A DNA stretch of 64,000 nucleotides from Acidobacteriaceae bacterium (lineage in GTDB: Bacteria > Acidobacteriota > Terriglobia > Terriglobales > Acidobacteriaceae). The position numbers were made by a program, and so were the translations under genes. The stretch is from the NCBI GenBank assembly GCA_003138515.1, contig PLGG01000065.1:1-64000 (forward strand), written 5' to 3'. A model generated the notes under the pieces. It made no database searches. It saw only the letters and a list, made by a program, of their open reading frames with translations, and had not been told where the DNA came from. Shown here in pieces: positions 7,618 through 14,383 of this stretch; within the stretch, counting starts at the first letter, position 1; each line of letters starts with the position of its first letter.

Positions 7618-8376
7618 ATGAGCGTGCTCACTTCGGAAGCGGTGGTTCTGCGCACCTGGCCGGTGCATGAGGCCGACCTGCTGGTGAGCTTTTTTACGCG
7701 CGATTACGGCCGGCTGAAGGGCATGGCCAAGGCGGCGCTCAAGAGCCGCAAGCGGTTCGGCGGGGCGTTGGAGCCGATGACGCTGGCGCGGGCGTGGTTC
7801 GCGGAACGCCCGCGGCAAGAATTAGTGAGGCTCGACCAGTTGGAGATTCTGCGATCGCCGCTTTCGACGCCGGTGGACCAAACACGCATGGCGGTGTTGA
7901 GCTTTTATGCCGAGGTGATCGACGAGGCGCTGCCGGAGCGCGATCCGCAGGCGACAGTGTTCAGGTTGTTGGCGAGTGTGCTGGAGCAGACCACGGCCGC
8001 CAAATCGGAAACAGTCCAGCCTTGGATGGCGCTGACGTATTTTTCGCTATGGATGACGCGGCTGATGGGATTGCTGCCGGACATCGCCCACTGCATGGTG
8101 TGCGGAGACACGCTCAGCGAGGGCGAAGTGCGTTTCAACGCCTATGCCGACGGATTGTTTTGCGGGCTGCATGCGAATGGGAGCGGGAGCGCGCTCTCGG
8201 CCGACTCGTGGCAACTGGCGCAGCGGATGCTGCGGGCGCCGGCGGCGAATTTTGCCGGCGAGGCGTGGCCGCGGAAGCGCGGGCAGGATCTGCGGCGCTT
8301 CACGCTGCAGATGCTGGAGCGGCATTTGGAGCGGAAGCTGAAGACGGCGGAGGCGCTGGCGAGGCTGGGCGGGTGA
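7618..8376 (+). CDS. recO: DNA repair protein RecO
   Basis: A 252-residue RecFOR-pathway protein that helps load RecA on SSB-coated DNA. The N-terminal OB fold is clear (EAVVLRTWPVHEADLLVSFFTRDYGRL). A zinc-ribbon-like stretch follows (CMVCG near residue 160, then FCGLH); the second Cys pair is incomplete. The last 8 codons lie in a 25-bp sequence that is repeated perfectly 591 bp downstream, beyond a toxin-antitoxin pair. In that copy the frame would run on four more codons (WRLD) before stopping, so the present stop may be a by-product of the insertion. Confidence 0.93.
   Translation: MSVLTSEAVVLRTWPVHEADLLVSFFTRDYGRLKGMAKAALKSRKRFGGALEPMTLARAWFAERPRQELVRLDQLEILRSPLSTPVDQTRMAVLSFYAEVIDEALPERDPQATVFRLLASVLEQTTAAKSETVQPWMALTYFSLWMTRLMGLLPDIAHCMVCGDTLSEGEVRFNAYADGLFCGLHANGSGSALSADSWQLAQRMLRAPAANFAGEAWPRKRGQDLRRFTLQMLERHLERKLKTAEALARLGG
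8351..8375 (+). repeat. 25-bp direct repeat, left copy (recO 3' end)
   Basis: Identical over 25 bases to 8942-8966. The two copies bracket the toxin-antitoxin pair at 8431-8933; the period is 591 bp. Confidence 0.95.
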
Positions 8377-8418
8377 GGAGCCGAAGCCGACTGCGTTGCC
8401 CGGAAACCAGATTCCTCC

Positions 8419-8424
8419 TACACT
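8419..8424 (+). promoter_or_regulatory. -10-like box before the antitoxin
   Basis: TACACT ends 6 nt before the ATG at 8431, with no Shine-Dalgarno sequence: a leaderless arrangement. Confidence 0.45.
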
Positions 8425-8430
8425 ATTCGC

Positions 8431-8655
8431 ATGGAAGTGCAATTCACTCCCGAAATCGAAGCCCGGCTCGCGGAGCGTGCGGCGCGGCAATGCCTCAGCC
8501 CTGATGAAGCGGTGCGGGATGTGGTCTCGCGCTATTTTCAGGAGGAGGACCGCTTTGTCGAAGCCGTACAACGCGGTGAGGCTGCTTTGGCGCACGGCGA
8601 ATCGCTGACTCATGAGCAGGTCGGCGACCGGCTGCGGCGCTTCCTCGAGCCGTGA
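8431..8655 (+). CDS. Small antitoxin-like protein (ParD/CopG-like)
   Basis: A 74-residue protein that begins with FTPEIEARLAERAARQCLSPDEAVRDVVSRY, like a ribbon-helix-helix DNA-binding antitoxin. The C-terminal part has the G(x)nG-xxLTHEQV pattern frequent in such antitoxins. Its stop shares one base with the ATG of the following RelE/ParE-type toxin. It is probably cytoplasmic and autoregulatory. Confidence 0.75.
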   Translation: MEVQFTPEIEARLAERAARQCLSPDEAVRDVVSRYFQEEDRFVEAVQRGEAALAHGESLTHEQVGDRLRRFLEP

Positions 8656-8933
8656 TGGAGATCCGGTGGTCGATCCCCGCCGCCGAGGATCTGGAACGCA
8701 TCTGCACCTGGATTGAGCGCGATCACCCGGAAGCTGCCAAACGCGTCGCGGCAACCATCTACAACGGCATTGCACAGCTCAGAAATGTTCCCGGTTTAGG
8801 CCGCGTAAGCAGCCGCATGAGCGGCTGGCGCGAGTTAGTGTTTGCGCCACTGCCCTACATTGCCGTTTATAGGGTCGGGGATGAAGTGATTGAAATCGCG
8901 AGAATCTTCCACGGCGCGCAGGACTGGCCGTAG
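8655..8933 (+). CDS. RelE/ParE-family toxin
   Basis: A 92-residue toxin. The family fold is visible as the first strand (IRWSIPAAEDLERICTWIE), the NVPGLGR loop, and the C-terminal strands LPYIAVYRVGDEVIEIARIFHGAQDWP with a conserved Arg and a final His. ParE members poison gyrase, RelE members cleave mRNA; sequence alone does not decide here. The ATG at 8655 overlaps the antitoxin stop by one base; a GTG at 8652 is an alternative. Confidence 0.88.
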   Translation: MEIRWSIPAAEDLERICTWIERDHPEAAKRVAATIYNGIAQLRNVPGLGRVSSRMSGWRELVFAPLPYIAVYRVGDEVIEIARIFHGAQDWP

Positions 8934-8941
8934 GCGGATAA

Positions 8942-8966
8942 AGGCGCTGGCGAGGCTGGGCGGGTG
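8942..8966 (+). repeat. 25-bp direct repeat, right copy
   Basis: A perfect copy of the recO 3' end (8351-8375), 8 bases after the toxin stop codon. Confidence 0.95.
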
Positions 8967-9102
8967 GAGGTTGGACTAAATGATACACGCGGAATAGTGC
9001 ACGGCCTTCTCTCCAAAGTAATGGGAAGGTTTGCCAACTCGCCTTCTCAATTCACCCCGACTGATAAAATCGACGCTTAGTCCCGACGAGAGAGATTTGC
9101 CT

Positions 9103-10101
9103 GTGTCCGCAGCCCAGCCCGAAGCGCGCGTAAAACCTACATCGCTAACCTTTCAGGATCTATTGTTCAGCCTGCAGGCGTTCTGGGCAGAGCGCGGGTG
9201 CGTGATCCAGCAGCCCTATGACGTTGAAGTGGGCGCGGGGACGATGTGCCCGGAGACATTTCTGCGCGTGCTGGGGCCGAAGCCCTACAAGGTGGGCTAC
9301 GCGCAGCCTTCGCGCCGGCCAGCCGACGGGCGGTATGGCGAGAATCCCAACCGGCTGTTCAAGCACACACAGTTCCAGTTGATCCTTAAGCCACCACCCG
9401 TCAATGTGCAGGAGCTGTATCTGGAATCGCTGGAGGCGATGGGGATCGACTTGAAGCACCACGACCTGAAGTTCGAGGAAGACAACTGGGAGTGGCCGGC
9501 CGGCGGAGCGTGGGGCGTGGGCTGGCAGGTGATGCTCGACGGGCTGGAAATTACGCAGTTCACCTACTTCCAGCAGTGCGGCGGCATGGATCTGGACCCG
9601 ATTTGCGCCGAGCTGACGTACGGCATGGAGCGCATTGCGGCGTTCTTACAAGATGTCGACTCGATCTACGACATTGTGTGGGCGCGGGACCCCCAAACAG
9701 ACGGATCTGAGACGGGCGCTGTGGTGACTTACGGCGACGTGCGGCTGGCCGAGGAACTGCAGTTTTCGGTGTACAACTTCGAGATGGCCGATGTGGCCCG
9801 GCTGTGGGAGCATTTCAATTCGTATGAGGCCGAGGCGCACACGCTGCTCGAAAAGGCGAATGCTGTGCTGCAGGACGAAAAGGCGAGCGTGGTGGAGAAG
9901 CGGAGATTTCCGCTGCTGGCGACGTACGAGTTGGCGCTAAAGTGCTCGAATCTTTTTAATTTGCTCGACGCGCGGGGTGCGATCAGCGTGACGGAGCGCG
10001 TGGGAGTGATTGGGCGGATTCGCGCGCTGGCGGTAGGCGTGGCGAAGGCGTGGGCGATGCAGCAAGAAGCAAGTCAGCAAATGAGCGAGTCAGCAAGTTA
10101 G
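9103..10101 (+). CDS. glyQ: Glycyl-tRNA synthetase alpha subunit
   Basis: The catalytic class II subunit of the bacterial alpha2-beta2 glycyl-tRNA synthetase. Family sequence starts at [19 protein letters not shown] and includes the class II motifs [19 protein letters not shown] and [21 protein letters not shown] chose the GTG at 9103, which has a GAGAGAG site upstream; TTG codons at 9097 and 9031 are also in frame. The C-terminus (after MQQ) is an SQQ-SESA repeat peptide encoded by a 29-bp element shared with argS and not part of the family. glyS follows after 18 nt. Confidence 0.95.
   Translation: MSAAQPEARVKPTSLTFQDLLFSLQAFWAERGCVIQQPYDVEVGAGTMCPETFLRVLGPKPYKVGYAQPSRRPADGRYGENPNRLFKHTQFQLILKPPPVNVQELYLESLEAMGIDLKHHDLKFEEDNWEWPAGGAWGVGWQVMLDGLEITQFTYFQQCGGMDLDPICAELTYGMERIAAFLQDVDSIYDIVWARDPQTDGSETGAVVTYGDVRLAEELQFSVYNFEMADVARLWEHFNSYEAEAHTLLEKANAVLQDEKASVVEKRRFPLLATYELALKCSNLFNLLDARGAISVTERVGVIGRIRALAVGVAKAWAMQQEASQQMSESAS
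10069..10097 (+). repeat. 29-bp element shared with argS (copy in glyQ)
   Basis: A purine-rich element that matches 21672-21700 (opposite strand) at 23 of 29 positions. It encodes the C-terminal SQQ-SESA peptide of GlyQ. Confidence 0.7.
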
Positions 10102-10119
10102 CGAGAAGAAGACCAGGCG

Positions 10120-12204
10120 ATGGCGGATTTTTTACTGGAGATCGGGTTGGAAGAGGTTCCGGCGCGGATGATTGCCGGGGCCGAGGCCGAGCTGGGCAAG
10201 CGGGTCGGCGAGCTGCTGAAGCGTGAGCGGCTGGCGAACAACGGCGCGAAGGTGGCGACATATTCCACGCCGAGGCGGCTGGCAGTGCTGGCAGAAGGCG
10301 TGCAGGCGAAGCAGGCCGACAACGAGAAAGTGGTGATGGGCCCGTCGTGGAAGATCGCGTTCAAGGACGGCACACCGACGGCGGCAGGCGAGGCGTTTGC
10401 GAAGAAGGCCGGCATCACGGTTGAGGAACTGAAAAAGATCGAAACATCCAAGGGCGAGTACGTTGGCGCGACGGTGAAGCTGATCGGGCGGACGGCGGCG
10501 GAGATTCTGGCTACGGACCTGCCGAAAGAAGTTCTGGCGATCTACTGGGCCAAGAACATGTACTGGCGCGCGGGGAAGCCGGAGCGTTTCGTGCGGCCGG
10601 TGCGCTGGGTTGTTGCGCTGATGGATTCGAGCGTAGTGCCGCTGGAGATCGCGGGGATCGCGGCGGGTAACACGAGTCGCGGACATCGCGTCCAATTTGG
10701 TGAGAAGCCGGTCACGATCGACGCGGCGAAAAGCTACGTCGAGGCGTTGCGCGCGGCGAGCGTCGTGGTTGATGTGGCGGAGCGGCGACAGATTATTCGG
10801 AAAGCCCTGGATGCGGCGACGCGGACGGTTGCGGACGCGCGGTGGCGCGAGGACGAGGGGCTCGTCGAGACGGTGACGCACCTTACTGAGTGGCCGAGCG
10901 TGATCCTGGGCGACTTTGAGCGCGCGTATCTCGACCTGCCGGAAGAAGTTCTGGTGACGGTGATGCGCGACCACCAGAAGTACTTTGCGGTGGAAGACGC
11001 GCAGGGCAAATTGGCGCCGCATTTTCTGGCGGTGCTGAACACGCAGGCGGACGAGGAAGGCGCGGCGATTATTCGTCATGGGAATGCGCGAGTGCTGCGG
11101 GCGCGGTTCAAGGACGCGCAGTTTTTCTGGGACATGGACCAGAAGACCCCGCTCGCCAAGCGCATGGAGAGCCTGAAGAGCGTGACCTTCCAGAAGGAGC
11201 TGGGCAGCTACTACTGGAAGAGCGAACAGAACCTCGCGGTTGCGAATGCGCTGGCCACGATACTCAAGAGCGCTGATGCGCCGTTCGACGAAGCGGCGCT
11301 GTTCAAGGCTGTCGAGCTGGCGAAGACCGACCTGACGACCGAGCTGGTAAAGGAGTTCACTGAGTTGCAGGGCGTGATTGGCGGGCTGTACGCGCGGGCG
11401 CAGGGGTTGGACGAGCGGATTGCGCAGGCGATCTACGACCAGTACACGCCGGCTTCGACGGAGGGTGCGATTCCGTCAACAGTTGAAGGACAATTGCTTG
11501 GGCTGGCCGATCGCATTCAGACGATTGTGGCGATGTTCGGGATTGGGAATGCGCCGACGGGATCGAAGGATCCGTTTGCGCTGCGGCGGGCGGCGAATGC
11601 GATCGTGAAGATTCTGGCGGAATCGGAACTGCCGCTGACGGTTGGCGATGTAGTGAACGCATCGAGCGTGAGCGATGCGGGCAAAGCGCAGGTGAACGAG
11701 TTTTTCCGCGAGCGGCTGCATTTTTACTTGAGAGATGTGCGCGGGTTTGCGTACGACGTAGTGAATGCGGTGCTGGCGGCGGGCGCGGACGATGTACGCG
11801 ACGCGATTGCGCGGGCCGAGGCGCTGGCTTCGGTACGGGGTTCGGAGGATTTCGCCGCCGTTTCGGCCGCGTGCAAGCGCATCAAAAACATTCTGAAGCA
11901 GGCAGAGGAAAAAGGTTTTCGTGCCGATCCGCGGAAGCTCGGCCAACTCGCCCTGGAGGGGATTGACCTGTGGGATCGGTCCAAAGAGCTTGCACCGCAG
12001 GTCTCCAAGCTCCGCGAGCAGCGGAATTACGGGGAGGCGCTGGCGCTGATTGCAACGCTGCGGCCGACGGTCGACCTGTTCTTCGACAAGGTGATGGTGC
12101 TCGATGCTAACGAGGCAGTTCGCAGCGCGAACCTTGGGCTAATCGCCGAAGTTCTGCGCAACTTTTCGACCATTGCGGACTTTAGCGAGATCGTGACGGG
12201 GTAG
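10120..12204 (+). CDS. glyS: Glycyl-tRNA synthetase beta subunit
   Basis: A 694-residue partner of GlyQ that provides tRNA recognition. It begins MADFLLEIGLEEVPARMI, the hallmark of the family, and contains the HD-like region (PEEVLVTVMRDHQKYF) and a C-terminal anticodon-binding part (FFDKVMVLDANEAVRSANLGLI). Length is normal. It forms an operon with glyQ. Confidence 0.97.
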   Translation: MADFLLEIGLEEVPARMIAGAEAELGKRVGELLKRERLANNGAKVATYSTPRRLAVLAEGVQAKQADNEKVVMGPSWKIAFKDGTPTAAGEAFAKKAGITVEELKKIETSKGEYVGATVKLIGRTAAEILATDLPKEVLAIYWAKNMYWRAGKPERFVRPVRWVVALMDSSVVPLEIAGIAAGNTSRGHRVQFGEKPVTIDAAKSYVEALRAASVVVDVAERRQIIRKALDAATRTVADARWREDEGLVETVTHLTEWPSVILGDFERAYLDLPEEVLVTVMRDHQKYFAVEDAQGKLAPHFLAVLNTQADEEGAAIIRHGNARVLRARFKDAQFFWDMDQKTPLAKRMESLKSVTFQKELGSYYWKSEQNLAVANALATILKSADAPFDEAALFKAVELAKTDLTTELVKEFTELQGVIGGLYARAQGLDERIAQAIYDQYTPASTEGAIPSTVEGQLLGLADRIQTIVAMFGIGNAPTGSKDPFALRRAANAIVKILAESELPLTVGDVVNASSVSDAGKAQVNEFFRERLHFYLRDVRGFAYDVVNAVLAAGADDVRDAIARAEALASVRGSEDFAAVSAACKRIKNILKQAEEKGFRADPRKLGQLALEGIDLWDRSKELAPQVSKLREQRNYGEALALIATLRPTVDLFFDKVMVLDANEAVRSANLGLIAEVLRNFSTIADFSEIVTG

Positions 12205-12250
12205 AGAAACAAGGTTTCTGGTGTCAGCTTTCAGCCTTCAGCTCCCGGGT

Positions 12251-13351
12251 CTACCTGCCATCGAGGTACGCGCGCACAACCGGTCCCAACTTATCCGTTT
12301 CGTAGGCGAACGAGATGTGTCCGTAGTCTGAATCGAGAACGAACACTTTGGCGCCGATGGCCTTGGCAAAATCCTCTGCCGGCAGGGGATTGACCATGTG
12401 GTCCTGAGCGGCCACCACCACCAGCACACGTGCCTTGACGCGACTCTCCGCGTCATTCATTGAACCGCTGGGCATTGAACCACCGGGAATTGAGCCGCCG
12501 TGGGACACGTCGTGATGGATCATCGCTTCCAGCTGCGATAGCCAGTCATTCGCATCGAAGGGAAGAATGCCCTTGGAGTAATAGGCGGCATAATCGGCAG
12601 CAAACTTCTCGGGCGGATGCGCGCGCGCGTAGCTGGCTGGAGTGGTCAGGTGCATGGTGTGGATTGCATCAACCAACCCCATGGGCGGGCGCTGAGCATA
12701 GTGGCCGTTTTGCCAGGCGGGATCGGAACGAAGCGCATCTTCTTCCGCATGCCAGAGAAGCAAATCGTAACCGGTGAGGCGCGGTGAACCGACAATGGGA
12801 ATCGCCACGTCGATGAATGTGGGGTAATCCACCATCCATTCGAATGTCTGCATGCCGCCCATTGAAATGCCCATGACCGCCCGCAGATGCTTGAGCCCCA
12901 GCGTCTCAGTGGCCAGGCGGTATTCGGCGCTGACCATGTCGCGGATATTAAACGCGGGAAAGAGCGGGCCCGGCTGCGAGGCGGAGTTTGAGGGAGACGA
13001 GGAAACGCCGTCGCCGAATGCATCGACTGCAATCACGAAGTACTTTGACGGATCGACGAGTTCGTCCGCGCCCACAAAGCCGGCCAGGCTCGAACTAGTG
13101 CCGGAAAAATACGAGGGGAAGAGCACGGCGTTCGAGCGGTCGGCGTTGAGCCTGCCAAATGTGCGGTAGCCCAGCTTGCAGCCGGTGATTTGTTGGCCAT
13201 TCTCCAGCTTGCAGGCTCCCAGATCGGCGAACAGCTGTTGGCCGTCGGGTGCGGGCTGCGGCGTGGGCGCAGGTTGTTGCGCCCCGCAGGCCGTGAAGGC
13301 CGCGAAGGAGGCCAAGAGCGCAAGGAGGAACCGGAAGGCATGTTTTCGCAT
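12251..13351 (-). CDS. Exported MetX-like alpha/beta hydrolase
   Basis: A 366-residue protein related to homoserine O-acetyltransferases (MetX). The nucleophile elbow is GISMGGMQTFEW and the C-terminal acid/base region reads AQDHMVNP ... DYGHISF. Unlike MetX, it has a hydrophobic N-terminus ending LASFAAFTACGAQQ, which fits a lipoprotein signal (lipobox TAC), so it probably works outside the cytoplasm. A methionine-biosynthesis role is therefore unlikely; a hydrolase or acyltransferase of unknown substrate is the safer call. A Gly/Ser/Pro/Met repeat (GGSIPGGSMPSGSM) sits before the Asp loop. It is convergent with glyS. The frame continues upstream of 13351 but is not protein-like there. Confidence 0.85.
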   Translation of the reverse strand: MRKHAFRFLLALLASFAAFTACGAQQPAPTPQPAPDGQQLFADLGACKLENGQQITGCKLGYRTFGRLNADRSNAVLFPSYFSGTSSSLAGFVGADELVDPSKYFVIAVDAFGDGVSSSPSNSASQPGPLFPAFNIRDMVSAEYRLATETLGLKHLRAVMGISMGGMQTFEWMVDYPTFIDVAIPIVGSPRLTGYDLLLWHAEEDALRSDPAWQNGHYAQRPPMGLVDAIHTMHLTTPASYARAHPPEKFAADYAAYYSKGILPFDANDWLSQLEAMIHHDVSHGGSIPGGSMPSGSMNDAESRVKARVLVVVAAQDHMVNPLPAEDFAKAIGAKVFVLDSDYGHISFAYETDKLGPVVRAYLDGR

Positions 13352-13431
13352 GACAGAAAGTCTACATCGCAGAGGGCGCTGGGCTTTCTGCGTCACGGAA
13401 GGCAATGGCAGCACGTCTAAAATCAATACAG

Positions 13432-14259
13432 ATGGCGGACACGCTTTATTTGAGTCTGTGGTATCCGAACCTGCGCCTTGAGGCGCTCCCCGACAAGCTG
13501 GTTGCGGTGCTGGGCGCCTTTGCCGCTCATGGCGGCGAGGCGAAGGTGTATTCGGCGACGGTGTGGCCGGTGAGCTGGAACGAGACTCCGGTCTTTGAGC
13601 GGATCTACGGGCGCTTGATCGGCTCGTTTGAACCGGGTGAGGTTCCCGGTGCCGAGCCGCGCTTGGCTGTGGAAGAGGCGACCGAGCTGCTGCATGAGGA
13701 CTACGCCTATGAGTTCCAAATTGGGTGGAATTTGTGGGAGCTGGAGACGGGGCCGGAAGTGCGGAATTTGCCCCGAAAAGCAACCACAGGTCCCCATTCG
13801 ACTTCGATCGCTTCCGCGATCTCCGCTCAGGGCAGGCTTTCGACTCGCCCCACGCTTCGCGATGGGCTCGCTCAGGATGACAGTCCAAAAGCAGACACTC
13901 AGGATGACAATCCAAGAACAGACGGTCAGGATGATAGCAAGCAAGGAAAGCTTGACGCGCGATGGGCACGGGGCCCGAGGCTGGTGCGGGTGACGGGGTA
14001 CGGGCCGCTGTTCGACGAGGGCACATACGAACAGGATGGGCACATAAGGATCGACTTTGGCTCGGACGCGCCGTTTCTCGAGGAGGACGTCGACTTGAGT
14101 GAAGTCGGCGCGAGACACGTTGCAGAGAATGTGCGCCAACTGGTGGAGCTGACGGCGGGGGTGGAGAAGGCGTCGGGTGCGACGGCGCGGCTGCTCTGGA
14201 GCGAGCTGGGCGAGAGTTTAGCGCAGCGGCTGGCGGCTCGCTTGGGAATGGGGAATTAG
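13432..14259 (+). CDS. Hypothetical protein with an in-frame repeat insertion
   Basis: A 275-residue protein of no family I recognise. The N-terminal part (residues 1-115, MADTLYLSLWYPNLRLE ... IGWNLWELE) and the C-terminal part (from about residue 180, RLVRVTGYGPLFDEG ... LWSELGESLAQRLA) look like one globular protein. Between them about 60 residues, rich in Gln, Asp, Lys and Thr, are encoded by a dispersed repeat (13786-13965). TAAAAT lies 8 nt before the ATG. It directly precedes the Lpt genes, so an envelope role is possible but unproven. Confidence 0.75.
   Translation: MADTLYLSLWYPNLRLEALPDKLVAVLGAFAAHGGEAKVYSATVWPVSWNETPVFERIYGRLIGSFEPGEVPGAEPRLAVEEATELLHEDYAYEFQIGWNLWELETGPEVRNLPRKATTGPHSTSIASAISAQGRLSTRPTLRDGLAQDDSPKADTQDDNPRTDGQDDSKQGKLDARWARGPRLVRVTGYGPLFDEGTYEQDGHIRIDFGSDAPFLEEDVDLSEVGARHVAENVRQLVELTAGVEKASGATARLLWSELGESLAQRLAARLGMGN
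13786..13965 (+). repeat. Dispersed repeat inside a gene, with a 27-bp triplication
   Basis: The text is of the type CTTCGCGATGGGCTCGCTCAGGATGAC. A unit starting TCAGGATGA recurs at 13872, 13899 and 13926, exactly 27 bp apart, adding 9 residues per copy (QDDSPKADT, QDDNPRTDG, then QDDSKQGK). It stays in frame with the gene. Confidence 0.8.
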
Positions 14260-14289
14260 AGTGGTCAGCCTGAAGTTCGTTAAAAGGCA

Positions 14290-14340
14290 ACCGCAGATCC
14301 TTCGACTCCGGTCGCCGGGGCGACCTTCGCTCAGGATGAA
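14290..14340 (+). repeat. Second copy of the CTTCGCTCAGGATGA repeat
   Basis: GATCCTTCGACTCCGG ... CCTTCGCTCAGGATGA in the gap between two genes; same family as the element at 13786-13965. It includes a small GC palindrome (CGGTCGCC/GGGGCGACC). Confidence 0.7.
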
Positions 14341-14383
14341 AGCATTCATTCGCACCATGCGATAGGAACGGAGCGCAAACGCC

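Noticed and set aside
6829..8966. Mobile element carrying the toxin-antitoxin genes
   Set aside because: No transposase, integrase or terminal inverted repeats are visible; only the 25-bp direct repeat supports movement, so I report that instead.
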